A DNA stretch of 64,000 nt, taken from Ananas comosus. Lineage: Eukaryota > Streptophyta > Magnoliopsida > Poales > Bromeliaceae. The position numbers and the translations under genes are program-made. The notes under the pieces were generated by a model. It saw only the letters and a list, made by a program, of their open reading frames with translations. It did not search any database and was not told the origin of the DNA. Numbering within the stretch: the first letter of the stretch is position 1; each line of letters starts with the position of its first letter. Positions 12,652 through 24,136 of the stretch are shown in pieces. The DNA lies in NCBI RefSeq assembly GCF_001540865.1, contig NC_033623.1:4912031-4976030 (forward strand), read 5' to 3'.

Positions 12652-15264
12652 AAAAGAAGTTTCGTCCGCGAAATTGTGATTCAACCACAGAACAGACCCA
12701 TTCGAAGAGGATGGAAGAAGCGCTCCATTAGCGCACCAAACAGACCATGAAGGTCTCAAGCGTGCCGGAAGTTCCACGTCAAAACACACAAGATCCCGCG
12801 ACGCCAAGGCTTTGGCATAACACAAGCCAAACTTCCACAAAAGCTCCTAGAGCTCAAGTCTTCACCGGAAAGTTCCATCATATATCCTTCTGAGGCGGAT
12901 TCAACGACGCTGTCCATAGCAAGAATCCGGGGGTTACACTCGTTACCCCATCCATCCAAAACTCCACCGGAGTACTCACATGATATCAATCACCAAAGAG
13001 AGGCGATGAAACATCCAATCGCTGATTTAATCCCAACGATGATCTCACAACTCAAAATCAAATTCCATCACGAGATTGCACAACTGGGTGCCACTCTATT
13101 CCATAATTAAGTATGGTCTAATTTCCACATGGCTACCATTCCAGCTTGCTTGGCACCAACGGCTCTACAATCAATATCCACGGCAACAATCCTTCCGATA
13201 GCAACGGAAACCGACGAATCATCCAAATTTGCTCACCAAAGGTGATTATTTGATTCCTCAATCGGCATTGAACCACAATGCCTCCACATCAATCTCACTT
13301 TCACCACTTGGGTAGTACTCTCAAATCCTCTATTATAAATATGGTCAAGGACCAAAGTTCAGTAACATCCTCAATCCGCTAAGGTCATTCCCTTAGTCTC
13401 AACTCGATGTCTCAAAAAAAAACTCTTCGTAAGCTTAAGCCAAGGGCTTTTCTTCGATAGAAAGTCTCGCACATTAACCGTTCAGTTGCTTATGAAGAAT
13501 CACTCAAAATTTCTCATTCTCAATGCTTTCCTTAGCATCGGATTCTCTAGGTGTCCATAGTCACCGAGCTCAACTTAAGTGATAGAGAGGGTTCCATCCA
13601 AAACTCAAAAATAGCTCTCTATCAATATCACCATAATGTGACCAACAGTGAAAACATCAATCCAAACAACTCTGCTACGCAGTATCCATTCCCAAGACCT
13701 GGATTCCTGGTACATAAACCAGACAAGGGAAATTAGCAATTTGGTATTTTTCCTTCTCGAGTTTCCCAACCACTCGATCCAATAGTGAGAGTTTCATACC
13801 TCGATCACGTCAATCTGCCTCTGCAGTCGATCCTCGCAAATCTTCATCAGAATAATCGTGGCCATCTGCGACCGGTTTCACAAATCCATCCAGAGGGCTT
13901 GAAATTATCATTCAGCAAGTCCCTAGCACTGGTGGAGTACCACGGGCTTAGGCAACATCACAATAACCCTTGTGATGTCCCAACCCAGTATCAAAATCCG
14001 CTTGAGGTACAACCTCAAACTCCAACTAAAACGGTAGTACTCAGATTGCATCTTAATCTTATCGAGTACCCCTACAACTCAAGGCTAATTGAAAAGATCA
14101 ATGAGCCTCTACAACGGTCCAAACACTCAATTGTGGTTCAATTTAGATCACGATAGTCGACATACAGTCGAAACGACCCATCCGGTCCCACAACAAGTGA
14201 GGATGCTTCTCCACGAAGCAAAACACTAGGTACCAACCTCCCCGCCAATTGAGCTCACACTTCGTGTCTCAATCGGGAAAACAACTCGAAAGATATCCTC
14301 CACTACGAGGATTCTCGATCAACTACTGCTATTGGCCAACTAGGCCCCAGATCCTCTCCAAATACTTGATTTTAGGTAGAGAGACAGTCGTCGCAACCAG
14401 CGGAACTAAATCCCCAAATCGCACCAATTCGTGCTCAAAACCTCAAGACGGGTCAAGTCAGCTTGCAAGACCAAGGGTACCAAGTACCCACAACAAGTGA
14501 GGCCAATCCATTCATTGGCGCACAAAACCTTTGCACAAGGTAGGGTGTTCAAAACAACACACCCGATCATCTGATCGTCCTACATGCATCGAAAAAGATC
14601 AACGCTAGCAAATCCTCGGGTTGGGTCACTACCTACTCAGGGTATCCTCGATCTCACGATCCAACACGTGGCATTCCACGCTCCTGGGCCTAAGTTCGGA
14701 CTACCATCCTGACAAAACTCTGCCCTACCCGTAGGTATTGGGCCGCTGTCACACACAGCTGACTGCGCCTACCCAAAAGCCCAGTCTTTATAGTCCACAA
14801 ACGGTCCAGGCACGGTCGTCCCGAAGCACCATCCGGCAAACAGCCGGTCAAGGAATGCAAATAATGCAATCTTCGTGAGATCTAAAAAGCATAGCAAAAC
14901 ATTCTACCTTCAACCCGCAAATCACCCGCCTAACTCGAGAGGAGCTACTCGTCATCGCAAACAGCGAACTAACGGAATGCCATACAACTCGGCAAATAGC
15001 TGATCAAAGAATGGATACAATGCACAAGAAACCAATAAAACACGAGCTCGAAGGCCATACAAAACATAATGATACTTGCAACCCCAATCTCGGCTGCTGC
15101 CGCCTCCTCAGTCAGGGCCGCATACATGCAACCCCTCCGTCTGTCTCTAGACAGGTGGCCTCCCGGCCTGGTAGTGAGCAAAAGGCGTCCCCTGGTTGGA
15201 ACCTGGTAAAGCTGGTACTGATGCTGAAGATGGCGCTGGAACTGGACCCCTCGGGTAGTCTGAC
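12652..15264 (-). pseudogene. Decayed pol-like internal region
   Basis: No long frame survives. A stretch near 14150-14215 resembles, on the minus strand, the RT segment of the better-preserved element near 29340-29410, and a gag relic lies next to it. The region occupies the place where pol should be between gag and the PPT. It may be an old degraded pol or filler of a non-autonomous element. None of the plus-strand short frames looks coding. Confidence 0.35.
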
Positions 15265-16489
15265 TAGAAGTGACCCTCCTGGCCACACGAGTAGCACCTG
15301 GCCCGACTCTGCGAGCACTGCCATGGGTAATGACGACTACTGCAGATCACGCAACTCGAAGCCTGGCGACGGTCAGATCCTCCATGCGGTGCAGATGAGC
15401 CACGTCCTCTCGACTGGCTCCGGCTCCTGGAATGTCTCGGCGACCTCCCGGAATACGTCTGACTCGCACCTCAGCCACGGGCCTCTTGCCCTTTCCTTTG
15501 TCCAATCCTTCTCGACGCTCATGCAAATCCGTTGCGCCGCTCTCCACAATAAGCGCATGGTTCACCACATCTCAGTAAGTCTGGAGATTGGAGGATTGCA
15601 CCAACCGAAAGATCGACGGCCGAAGTCCTCGCTTGAAGATGCGGGCCTTGTCCTCGTCGTCCCGCATAACAAAGGGCACACAGTGCAAAAGCCGAGAGAA
15701 CTCTCTCTCGTACTCGGCCACAGTCCGATCCTCCTGGCGCATACTGCGCAAATCCTACTCCATCTTCCTTTTAACACTGTCGGGAAAGTAGTGCTCCAAC
15801 AAGAGTTCCTTGAACCTCTTTTAAGAAATCGCTGCAAGGTCGGTGTTGTGATTATCCTGGATACCCAACCACCAACTATAGGCCTCGCCGTCCAAGTGGT
15901 GAGTGGCGAGCCAAACTCTGTCCCTCTCCTCCACGAAAGTGTCGCAGAATAACTTCTCCATATGCATCAACCACTTCTCTACGATCCAGTGGTCGGCTTT
16001 CTCTTCATCGAAGATCTTGGGGCTACACCTTCTGAACTCGTTGAGGCGATTTATGAGCCGCTCCCGCTCCGTTCCCTCAACCATCACGGAAAAAATTATC
16101 GCTGCCATAGGCACCTGAGTTGGTGGTACCGCAAATACCTCCTCCCGAGGTGCTACCGCAGGTGCCGTCCGCGAAGTGTCGAGTGCAGGGGACGACCCCC
16201 TGGGTGCAACCACCTCTACCGGCGCGGGTGGTACAGGGGCCTGAGCCTCCCTGGCAGCCGTCTGCTGTAGTAGAAGATCCTCTAGGCGCTGCATACGCGC
16301 CTCCTGCCGGTGCACCGGATCTCCCTGCTGCCGAGATGCCGCCGCCTGCTGCGTCACCAAGTCAGTAAGGGCCGCAAGCTGGCTCCTCAACTCACGGACC
16401 TCGCCGGATCCGGAGGTAGCGGATGTCTCCACTTCCTCAAAAGTTGCCGTGTTGTCCACTCCAACAGACTTAGAGCGCGTAGTCGGCAT
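15265..16489 (-). pseudogene. Ty3/gypsy gag relic with zinc knuckle
   Basis: Read from 16489 leftward, the frame begins MPTTRSKSV. A Q- and A-rich region with coiled-coil character follows, then the gypsy gag core with the segment WLATHHLDGEAYSWW. A stop (15821-15823) interrupts it at about residue 223. Beyond it the same frame continues with further stops, including one near 15565. A frameshift then precedes a CCHC zinc knuckle (CYSCGQEGHF) near 15265-15354. Intact gag would be about 400 residues. It sits between the primer-binding site at 16812 and the pol-like relic. Clearly a pseudogene. Confidence 0.75.
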
Positions 16490-16811
16490 TAGCACTACAA
16501 CATCATAAAAGCGTAAGTTAATAAAACCCACGCTATCGCAACCCTACTCAAACAACTAACACCCAAATCATGCGAAAGTAAGAAAGTGTCCTTTACTACT
16601 AACCCCCGATGTTACGTGTCGGCCGCCAACGTAACCCTCCGCGAAGTTAGAAGTTATACACTTCGGTTCAACTCCAACATTTTAGAGTTATCAAGGAAAC
16701 CCAATCATAATACTTTCGCTTACAAATCAAATAGACCTCGTCTCTCACGAGTCTAATTCCTATAGTCTAACCGGCCTAAGGTTTACTAGGTCCACTAAGA
16801 CTCAACCCTAG

Positions 16812-16821
16812 ACTCTGATAC
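16812..16821 (-). other. Primer-binding site (degenerate, tRNA-iMet type)
   Basis: On the minus strand it reads gtatcagagt, one base off the usual GTATCAGAGC. It lies ten bases from the LTR edge at 16832 and marks that LTR as the 5' LTR of the leftward element. Confidence 0.55.
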
Positions 16822-18176
16822 AAAATTAATCTGTCACGCTCCGGGACCCGGCATAGGCCCGCCCGGTGTGTGCCCAGACCCGCCATATGCCAGCACATAT
16901 AAGGCGTCTACAACAAAAGCGATAAGTGAACAAGAAATAGAAAGTATCTAGAAATATCAGAGCAAGTATACAGTTAAGTTCTATCAACAAGTAGAATCAA
17001 AGGCAACTAAACCACTAAAGTAAAGCATAAGTTAATACATCATAAATCTCAAGATACATATAAGGGGTGGTCTCTACAAATGGGTACAAATCTCTCAACC
17101 TCTCCAAAAAGAAACAAAAGAGAGGTGGACCACCTATCGACAAGTCCCTCGCTAGCTAGCCCGAGGCGATATCTTTCCCACGATCCCGAGCCTCTCCTCG
17201 CGTGGAAGGCTCTGAAAGAAATCATGAAACAGGGGGAGTGAGAACTATAATTTATAGTTCCCAGTAGGCAATTACTGACCTGAGCAATGTGCGCCACTAG
17301 GCCCAAAAAGAGAGCAGATATGAATAACTAAAAATAACTGCGGAAAAGAAAGCATATAATAAAAAGCTATTCTACTATGCCACAAGTATACATGATGTCA
17401 ACATGGTGTACATCTATTCTATCATAATTCTAATATGCCAATACATAACAATTATGCTCTATCATGGCAACCAAGTATACTATGATGCAACAAGTAATAC
17501 TATCAAATATACTATATGTCCCAAAGTCCAATAATCCAACTACTCTATGCTATCAAGTAATGATTGTCATAATATTGTTTAATGTTCTCATTTAATCTTA
17601 TTTAGGACCTACATATGTGTAGTCCAGCATATGCCACCAAGCTGCCTGTGGTAGCCTGTCATTCCACGCTAGGAATGAGTCTGTCCCACACGACCCTACA
17701 GGCTTCCCGCCGCCTAGCTACCCATGGTAGCTCATCATCCCACGTTGGAATGTGGCTGTCCCACGCGATCCTACAGGCGTCTCAATCCCGCACGCGCGAA
17801 CTGCGTCATAAAGGCCAACTCTGGAGTGCCGGCTTGTAGGGAGCGACCCTCACAAGCATGTGCGAATGAGCACAAATAGCAAGCAAGTATAGTCATCGTC
17901 ACAACGATTCGGTCATCATGGCTCAACCATGGAAATGATCACTAGCAACCCATAGGTCTAGTCCAATGTCCTAAGTGAAGGTCTAACCATTCATTATGTC
18001 CAATGCCCCTTTATGGCATTATATCTCACTATGCCCAAATCTTGTTCCAACACTAATACCACTTCATGACATTAGGTTTACTAAGTCCACACATATTCCA
18101 AGCCTAATGCCCCTTCATGACATTAGCTTACTAAATCCATCCATATGCCGAGCCCAATACAACTTTACGACATCAG

Positions 18177-20638
18177 TGTAAGGAAGTGAATTCTCGAAAC
18201 TCGAGGATTAGACTTCGACCAGAATCGACTATTCGTCGAGTGCGTAGGCTTCGGAAAGTCCGAAGGTGTTTATAATGCATAAAGTGCATTAAGGAAGGGC
18301 CCGCGAGAGCACCAAGTGCAAAACTTGCACTGGAGCAGAAATGCTCTCGGGGACCGGTCCCTGGCAGTGAGGGACCGGTTCCATCAGGCTGGGCTACGGG
18401 GGTCTCTGATGAGACCGGTCCCTGGTGGTGAGGGACCGGTTCCCGAACGTTGGCCCAGCGAAAATAGCCGAAATTTGGCTAAGTCCCGAAAACTCAACTT
18501 TCGGGAACCGGTCTCTCGGACAAGGACCGGTCTCCCGGGGACCGGTCTCTCAAGCAAGAACCGGTTCCCGAACGCGAAATCCCCTCTGCTCGAAATGGCA
18601 GCCTTCGGGGACCGGTCTCCCCGAGCTCGAACCGGTCCCTCACTGCGAAAATGCCCAGAGAGGGCTGATTCTAAAGATGAAAAGTTGAGGGGGCTATTTG
18701 CAAATGGCCTTTAATAGGGCTTGGGGACCCCTTTCTCTCCCTCAGTTGCTCTCTTCCCCTCTCTCTCTCACTATTCTCTCTCTCTCTAGGAAAGAAAGGA
18801 AAGAAGGAGAAGAAGAAAGAGAAGAAAGAAAAGAAGGAAAAGAGGAAGAAGTAGAAGGAGAAGTCCAAGAAGAAGAAGAAGAAGGTCTTCTTCTCTCTCT
18901 CCTTCAACCTAGGACAAGCTTGAAGCTTGGGTTAGAGGTAAGCTCCAAACCCTTTGATGGTAATTCTAGGGTTTTGGATTTTTAAGGTTTAGAATTGGTT
19001 CAAATGGAACCTGTTAGGGATAAATAGAAGGTTCGAGCTCGAAATCGAAGCTCGCACCATGGATTTCTCCGTTGTTGAGACCTAGGGCTTAGAATTGGGA
19101 TTTTGGCAAATCTAGGGTTTTGATCTAATTTGTTGGGTCGCTAACCTAATTGCTAGGTCTCTGAACGCGTCGGCGAAGACGGTTTGCCGATTCGACGAGC
19201 GGGTGCGGAGTTATCGCCGAATTGGGTACGCGAGGGCTCGTTCCGCCCCGAGGAGTTAAAGCGGCGTGCAAAGACCACAACGTCGAGTCTTCTACCATCG
19301 CGGCATCGCCAAGAGGTGGGTGGTGTCCATCCCGAAGCAATCGGGCTCCCTTCTATGTCTTAGTACACGTCGATCCTTGCATCTTGTGTTATTGCATTAT
19401 ACGATTTTTGTGCATTGCCTTTCCTTATGCTTTCCTTGATGATATCGTAGCCTGCATTGATACTTGATATAGTGGATTGATAAGGATTGGGTCGAGACTT
19501 GTGAATCCTATAGTGCAGAGAAAGTGATGGGTTCGATGGTCGGTCTAATAATGAACAAAGAACGAGTGGCACCTAGTTGATAGTAAACAATTGGATGAGT
19601 GGCATTTAGTTGATAGTAAGCAAAAGAACAAATGATACATATGAGTCGTAGCGTATGGAAAACCCATGGACTATATGATGATTGTAACCCTAGAGGATAG
19701 GGTATTCTCGAGATGAGGATTGGATCATGCTCACGGTCTGTTTTATAATCTTGTGATGGAAGCCCCACACAAGTAGTGCGCTTCCGGATGTTGGTCACGC
19801 TAGGGATTGCCTATATGGCCCCGCCAGACGGTCTCGGGTCCGTAGTGTGAGTGAATTCTCCCTACGTGTCGAGATGGCTAGTGAGCTGTAGGCGAGCCTT
19901 CGGGTAACACGAGATTGATGAACAAGTAACTGAGGTAAACGACCGAGTGAATAGCTTTATCTTTGGACATGAATACCCGGTTAGTTGCTTACCGTTTCAT
20001 TGAACATCCATCCATGTATCTATGATTTGGGCATAGTAGCGTAGTTGCTTTCCTGTCTTTACAGCTTCATCTATCTATCATATCTATATTGGTATATCTA
20101 CTTGTGCCCGCTTGGACCTAGTGGGGAGATCGCGGAGTCGGCGGCCGAATCCACTGGGAACTAAGGAAGTTAGTTCTCACCCCCACTCTTGATTGAAGGA
20201 ATCAAGGGTGGGTGTCCCCGGTGAGCGTGAGGATCGCGGTAAGGGCCCGGCGTTTTAGTCGCATTAGCTACCTCCCTCTTTGCATTAGCCGTCACCTTTT
20301 GTACTTGAGAGTAGATGATGTATAGGGTGAGGCGGAGTGATTGTATTTGTATTTTGGATGAATGTAAAAGATGTACTTGAACATATTAAGTCAAAATGAA
20401 TGTAATAGATAGCTCTTCTCTCTTGATGTACTTGTATATGTTTTTATACTCGTATCTTGCTCTTGGTTGTTGCACTAGTGGTGCTTCTTGATCGTGTATT
20501 TATAAATTGATTCCTGGGTAAATTCTTATACATGATCCGTTGGTTAGCCTTGGACGGACAGGGGAGGTCCTGTCCGTTCGGCGTCTGTCTGACGCGCCCG
20601 GGGCCGAACCAAATTGGTAGCGGTCACGGGGCGTGACA
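18177..20638 (+). mobile_element. Family C solo LTR with TSD atcag
   Basis: It begins TGTAAGG and ends GCGTGACA. It is flanked by atcag at 18172-18176 and 20639-20643, an exact 5-bp duplication. Inserted in the family A LTR at 16832-20880. It holds an ACCGGT array (18353-18636), a CT/GA-rich stretch (about 18720-18900), a GC-rich part and the terminal 'ggacaggggaggtcctgtccg' palindrome-like segment. No internal retrotransposon region is present. The low-complexity K/E-rich frame at 18698-18985 comes from the GA tract. Confidence 0.85.
18353..18636. promoter_or_regulatory. ACCGGT palindrome array in family C LTR
   Basis: About ten copies of the 6-bp palindrome ACCGGT occur, mostly as ggACCGGTctc or ggACCGGTtcc, starting about 176 bp from the LTR 5' end. 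This places them in U3, where retrotransposon enhancers lie. The regulatory role is inferred; the binding protein is unknown. Confidence 0.45.
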
Positions 20639-20880
20639 ATCAGCTTCCTAAATCCATCCATATGCCGAGCTCAATGCCACTTTATGACATTAGCTCCCTA
20701 AATCCATTCATATGCCGAGCCCAATGCCACTTTATAACATTAGCTCATTCCTATGCCAAGCATGAGTTCTAAGCCCAAGAGTGCAATGTACTCATCATCT
20801 TCACTAAATGAAACATGATCCCAAACCAAGTATAAGAATGCTAACCATAGGCCCCAAGCCCAACACGAAAACTCTCTACT

Positions 20881-22356
20881 GATTTTGGTAGAACTTCTAG
20901 TTTTATAGAAACTAGGGTTAAATTTGAAAATTTTCAAACATGAACTTTTTAGGCGAAATTGATAATTGTAGAATACTCTTATAGGTTGGAATTGAAGCCA
21001 CAGTGCTTTGATTTGAAGCTTGGACAAGAATTTCTTGAGTCGAGGTATTTTACACTTATTTTTCTTAAAATTTTTGGTGAATTTCATGGTGGAGCTTTTA
21101 GGATGTTGTGACCCCTTGAAAATTTTTCTTAATGCTTAAGGAAATCGAGCAGCAACTTCTATTTGGGAAACGAATGGGTTTTGGTGACTATTTGGTAGGT
21201 TCGACCTAACCGAAATTATTGCATTCCCCCCTATGTCTCTTATTCTTTCTTATTGAGCTCATTTCATATTTTAGCATGCAATTTAGAAGAATTGTAATTG
21301 ATTTAACATATGACCAGCATACTACATGCATGTGGCATAAACACTCCATAGTAGAGTTCATGAGACATTTATACATGATGCATGTAATTCTATGTACAAG
21401 AATATTGTTGTAAGTAATTTCATCTACTTAGTGGAAACATCAATAGCTAAATTCCATACTTGGTTGGGATATATGAATTGCACGTACCATACAAATTTGA
21501 GACATATATATAGTATAGGTTATTCTTCTCCTTAAATGTAAGTTGAGATTTTGGAAAGGATCAAATGACCAATAATATGACCAAAGGGTCGAGTATTGAG
21601 ATTCTATGTCTTTAGACATGACGCATATGACCTCGCTTGCTTGCTACTTATGTTCATTTGCATATACTTGTGAGAGTTGCTCCCTACAAGCTGGCACTCT
21701 GAAGTTTAGCCACTGTGACATCATGCTCGCTCGTGCGAGATTGGACACCGAAATAGGCCACCGTGGGGAGGCTTATTCCTAGAGAGGAGGATATTAACTA
21801 TCACGAGACCATAAGGCCTGGTACAAGCCAGGACTATATCTCATGTAAGTCCCCGAATGATTAGGTAACAGTTAACAAAGCTTGACATTGAATATTACAC
21901 ATAGTTGATGCATACATGATAGTGGTATTCATATTAGTAGTAGATCTACCTTCTTTTGGTTGTCACACATAAAGGCATGATTGTACTAGGACTATTTTCG
22001 TTTCCGCTACTTCATATATGCTTTTACATTTAGCAGATATTATTTCTTTACATTCAGCAGTTATTATTTCTATGTCTCAGTTGACCTAGTGGTGTAGTAT
22101 GCCCCTCTCGATGGTGTTACCCACTTAGAACTATATTATAGTTCTATTACCATTGGTTGACCATGTTTATTTCAGAGCCATCTATAGCAAGAGAGGCTAG
22201 GGACCGTGGCAAGGATATCGCCAATAATTAGAACCAACCAAACTGAATTTTTCCTACAAGTCGACCCGATGCACCTTTCATTTTTGGGTTATAGATGTGA
22301 GAGGTGTACATATATTATTTCTAATAGGACTTCGATGAGGTTCATGAGACGTACCA
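20881..22356 (+). mobile_element. Plus-oriented LTR fragment (continues at 39859-40117)
   Basis: It carries the family A signature in reverse ('ctccctacaagctggcactc' near 21680-21705) and lacks the LTR 5' end. It is interrupted at 22356 by the C' solo LTR, whose duplication is tacca (22352-22356 and 39859-39863). It resumes at 39859 and ends GGCGTGACA at about 40117. It is therefore the oldest layer of the nest. No coding region is seen. Confidence 0.65.
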
Positions 22357-23026
22357 TGTCACGCCCCGAGTCCGCCTCTTTGGTCGGATTCGGGCACGCC
22401 AACAGACCGCCGAACGGACAGGGTTTCCCCTGTACCGCGGACAGAGTCTCCCCTGTACGTTCAAGGCGTCACAATCCATACAATGCGCAAGGTTCCAACC
22501 AGGAACAGCATTCCACAAAGATTGCATAAGGAAGGTATGAAAACATAAATACTATGCTATTACAAGCATTCAACTCATATACCTTTTACATAACATTAAC
22601 TAGATTCTTACTTCCAAATACAATCAGATTTAACACAATTATTACAATATTGTTCTTTTCATTTTCTTTTACATCCCTAAGTAGCCGACTTAGGGTACTG
22701 CTATCTCTGGTCTCGGTGGTAGGGCGCTATCTACGGAGATACGCCCTTGCCTCACACCGTCGCGCCGCTCACATGTGAACCTGTAACCCCCAAAAACAAC
22801 ACGGGAGTGAGAACTATTGTTCATAGTTTCCAGTGGGTACGGCCACCCAAGGGAAAAGCTCGACCTACCAGGTCCAAAGGAGGCACTGCAAACATGTTAG
22901 TACAACAAATATCCACAGATATATATAATTTATGCAACTAACATTTATCATGTTCATGCCTCACAATATGCAATATGCAAATCATGGAACTCATATAAGT
23001 AGATTAATTGATCCTACTATTTATTC

Positions 23027-23165
23027 TTAGCCATTCTTTAAGCCGTTCTTTAACGCTAGCCATTCTTTATCCTTAGCCATTCTTGATTCTTAGCCATTCT
23101 TGACTCTTAGCCATTCTTTATTACTTACAATTCTTTAGCATTAGCCGTTCTTTATTCTTTATCAT
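23027..23165. repeat. Minisatellite 'cttagccattctttat'
   Basis: Seven or eight imperfect copies of a 16-22 bp unit around 'tagccattctt' lie within the C' LTR. Confidence 0.75.
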
Positions 23166-23364
23166 ACTTTCCTAAGGTCACTTCACCTTAGCCAACATGC
23201 CACTCGACTCGGTCTTGAGTCAATCCACTGCGGATAGTCCACGCTCTATCAGGCTCGAAGCGAAGGAAGTCTCACATGTACCTCAGCCTTAAATCCTCTC
23301 GACTATAGGTCTACTCACAGGGTGAGGATACACCGTCGAACCCCGGACCACAAGTCGCTCAATG

Positions 23365-23576
23365 GACCTACGGGCAAGCAGAACCAACATACCCGCGTCC
23401 CTATTCTCATGGCATACCGGGCGAGGAGAACCAACATACCCGTTGAATCACTGTCGGGCGAGAAGAACCAACGTACCCGCAGTTATGATTTTCATTAGCC
23501 ATTCCACATACTAGGCGAGGAGAACCAACATACCCGTTGAATCACTGTCGGGCGAGGAGAACCAACATACCCACAG
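23365..23576. repeat. Repeat 'ggcgaggagaaccaacatac'
   Basis: Five copies of this core, spaced about 30-70 bp apart, alternate with 'ccgttgaatcactgtcg'. The part from about 23700 to 24010 is also repetitive, built on 'cctaggttcaatgccactag'. Confidence 0.75.
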
Positions 23577-24136
23577 TCTTGATTCACTTGCGCTCAGTAG
23601 TAAGTCTTATCCGCTGCACTAGCAGCCTTCATTCCTAGGGATTCCGGAATCCACATTCGCGTCTCTAGGGTTGGTCTTAAACCCTATAGTGTCGACCTAT
23701 CTAGGTCCAAGCCATTACTCAACCTAAGTTTAATACCTTAGGTCCAATGTCACTATGTTCATAGCCTAGGTTCTACAACACTAGGTTCTATATTCTTTAC
23801 TACCTAGGTTCATTTAACTCTAGGTTCAATGCCACTCATGTCATAACCTAGGTTTACTTGACTCTAGGTTCAATTCTCAACCTATATTTAATACATTAGG
23901 TTTAATGCCACTCGTGTTCCTGTTTTCCTAGTTGTCCACACCTAGGAGTTATACTTGAGATGCCACTCATAAATCACCTATGTTCAATGACACTAGGTTT
24001 TATTACCACTCTTGTCCTTATTATTTATACTTAGGATTCTTAGTTTACAAGCTATACTTGCCGAGTTTTTTACTCTACTTAGAGTTCATCGATCTTAGTT
24101 CACATTCATATCTAGGCAAACATATCTCATATGCTT

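Larger units (their letters stand above)
16832..20880 (-). mobile_element. Family A LTR, 5' LTR of decayed gypsy, split and truncated
   Basis: It starts tgtcacgctccggg next to the PBS. Its sequence runs 16832-18176 and resumes at 20639-20880 after the solo LTR inserted at 18177. At 20880 it breaks off at 'aactctctact', where the same sequence at 2705-2720 would continue with 'acatagaggtcc'. It is joined there to an opposite-orientation LTR fragment. About 1.59 kb of a roughly 2.8 kb LTR is left. Confidence 0.7.

Noticed and set aside
15011..15952. 313-codon plus-strand open frame
   Set aside because: It is antisense to the gag relic at 15265-16489, which shows the zinc knuckle and gag core; the plus-strand frame has no recognisable motif.
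18698..18985. K/E-rich open frame
   Set aside because: It is the translation of a GA-rich tract inside a solo LTR.
23027..23576. CRISPR-like spaced repeats
   Set aside because: Repeats and spacers are irregular, spacers are themselves similar, and the context is a plant LTR. They are minisatellites.
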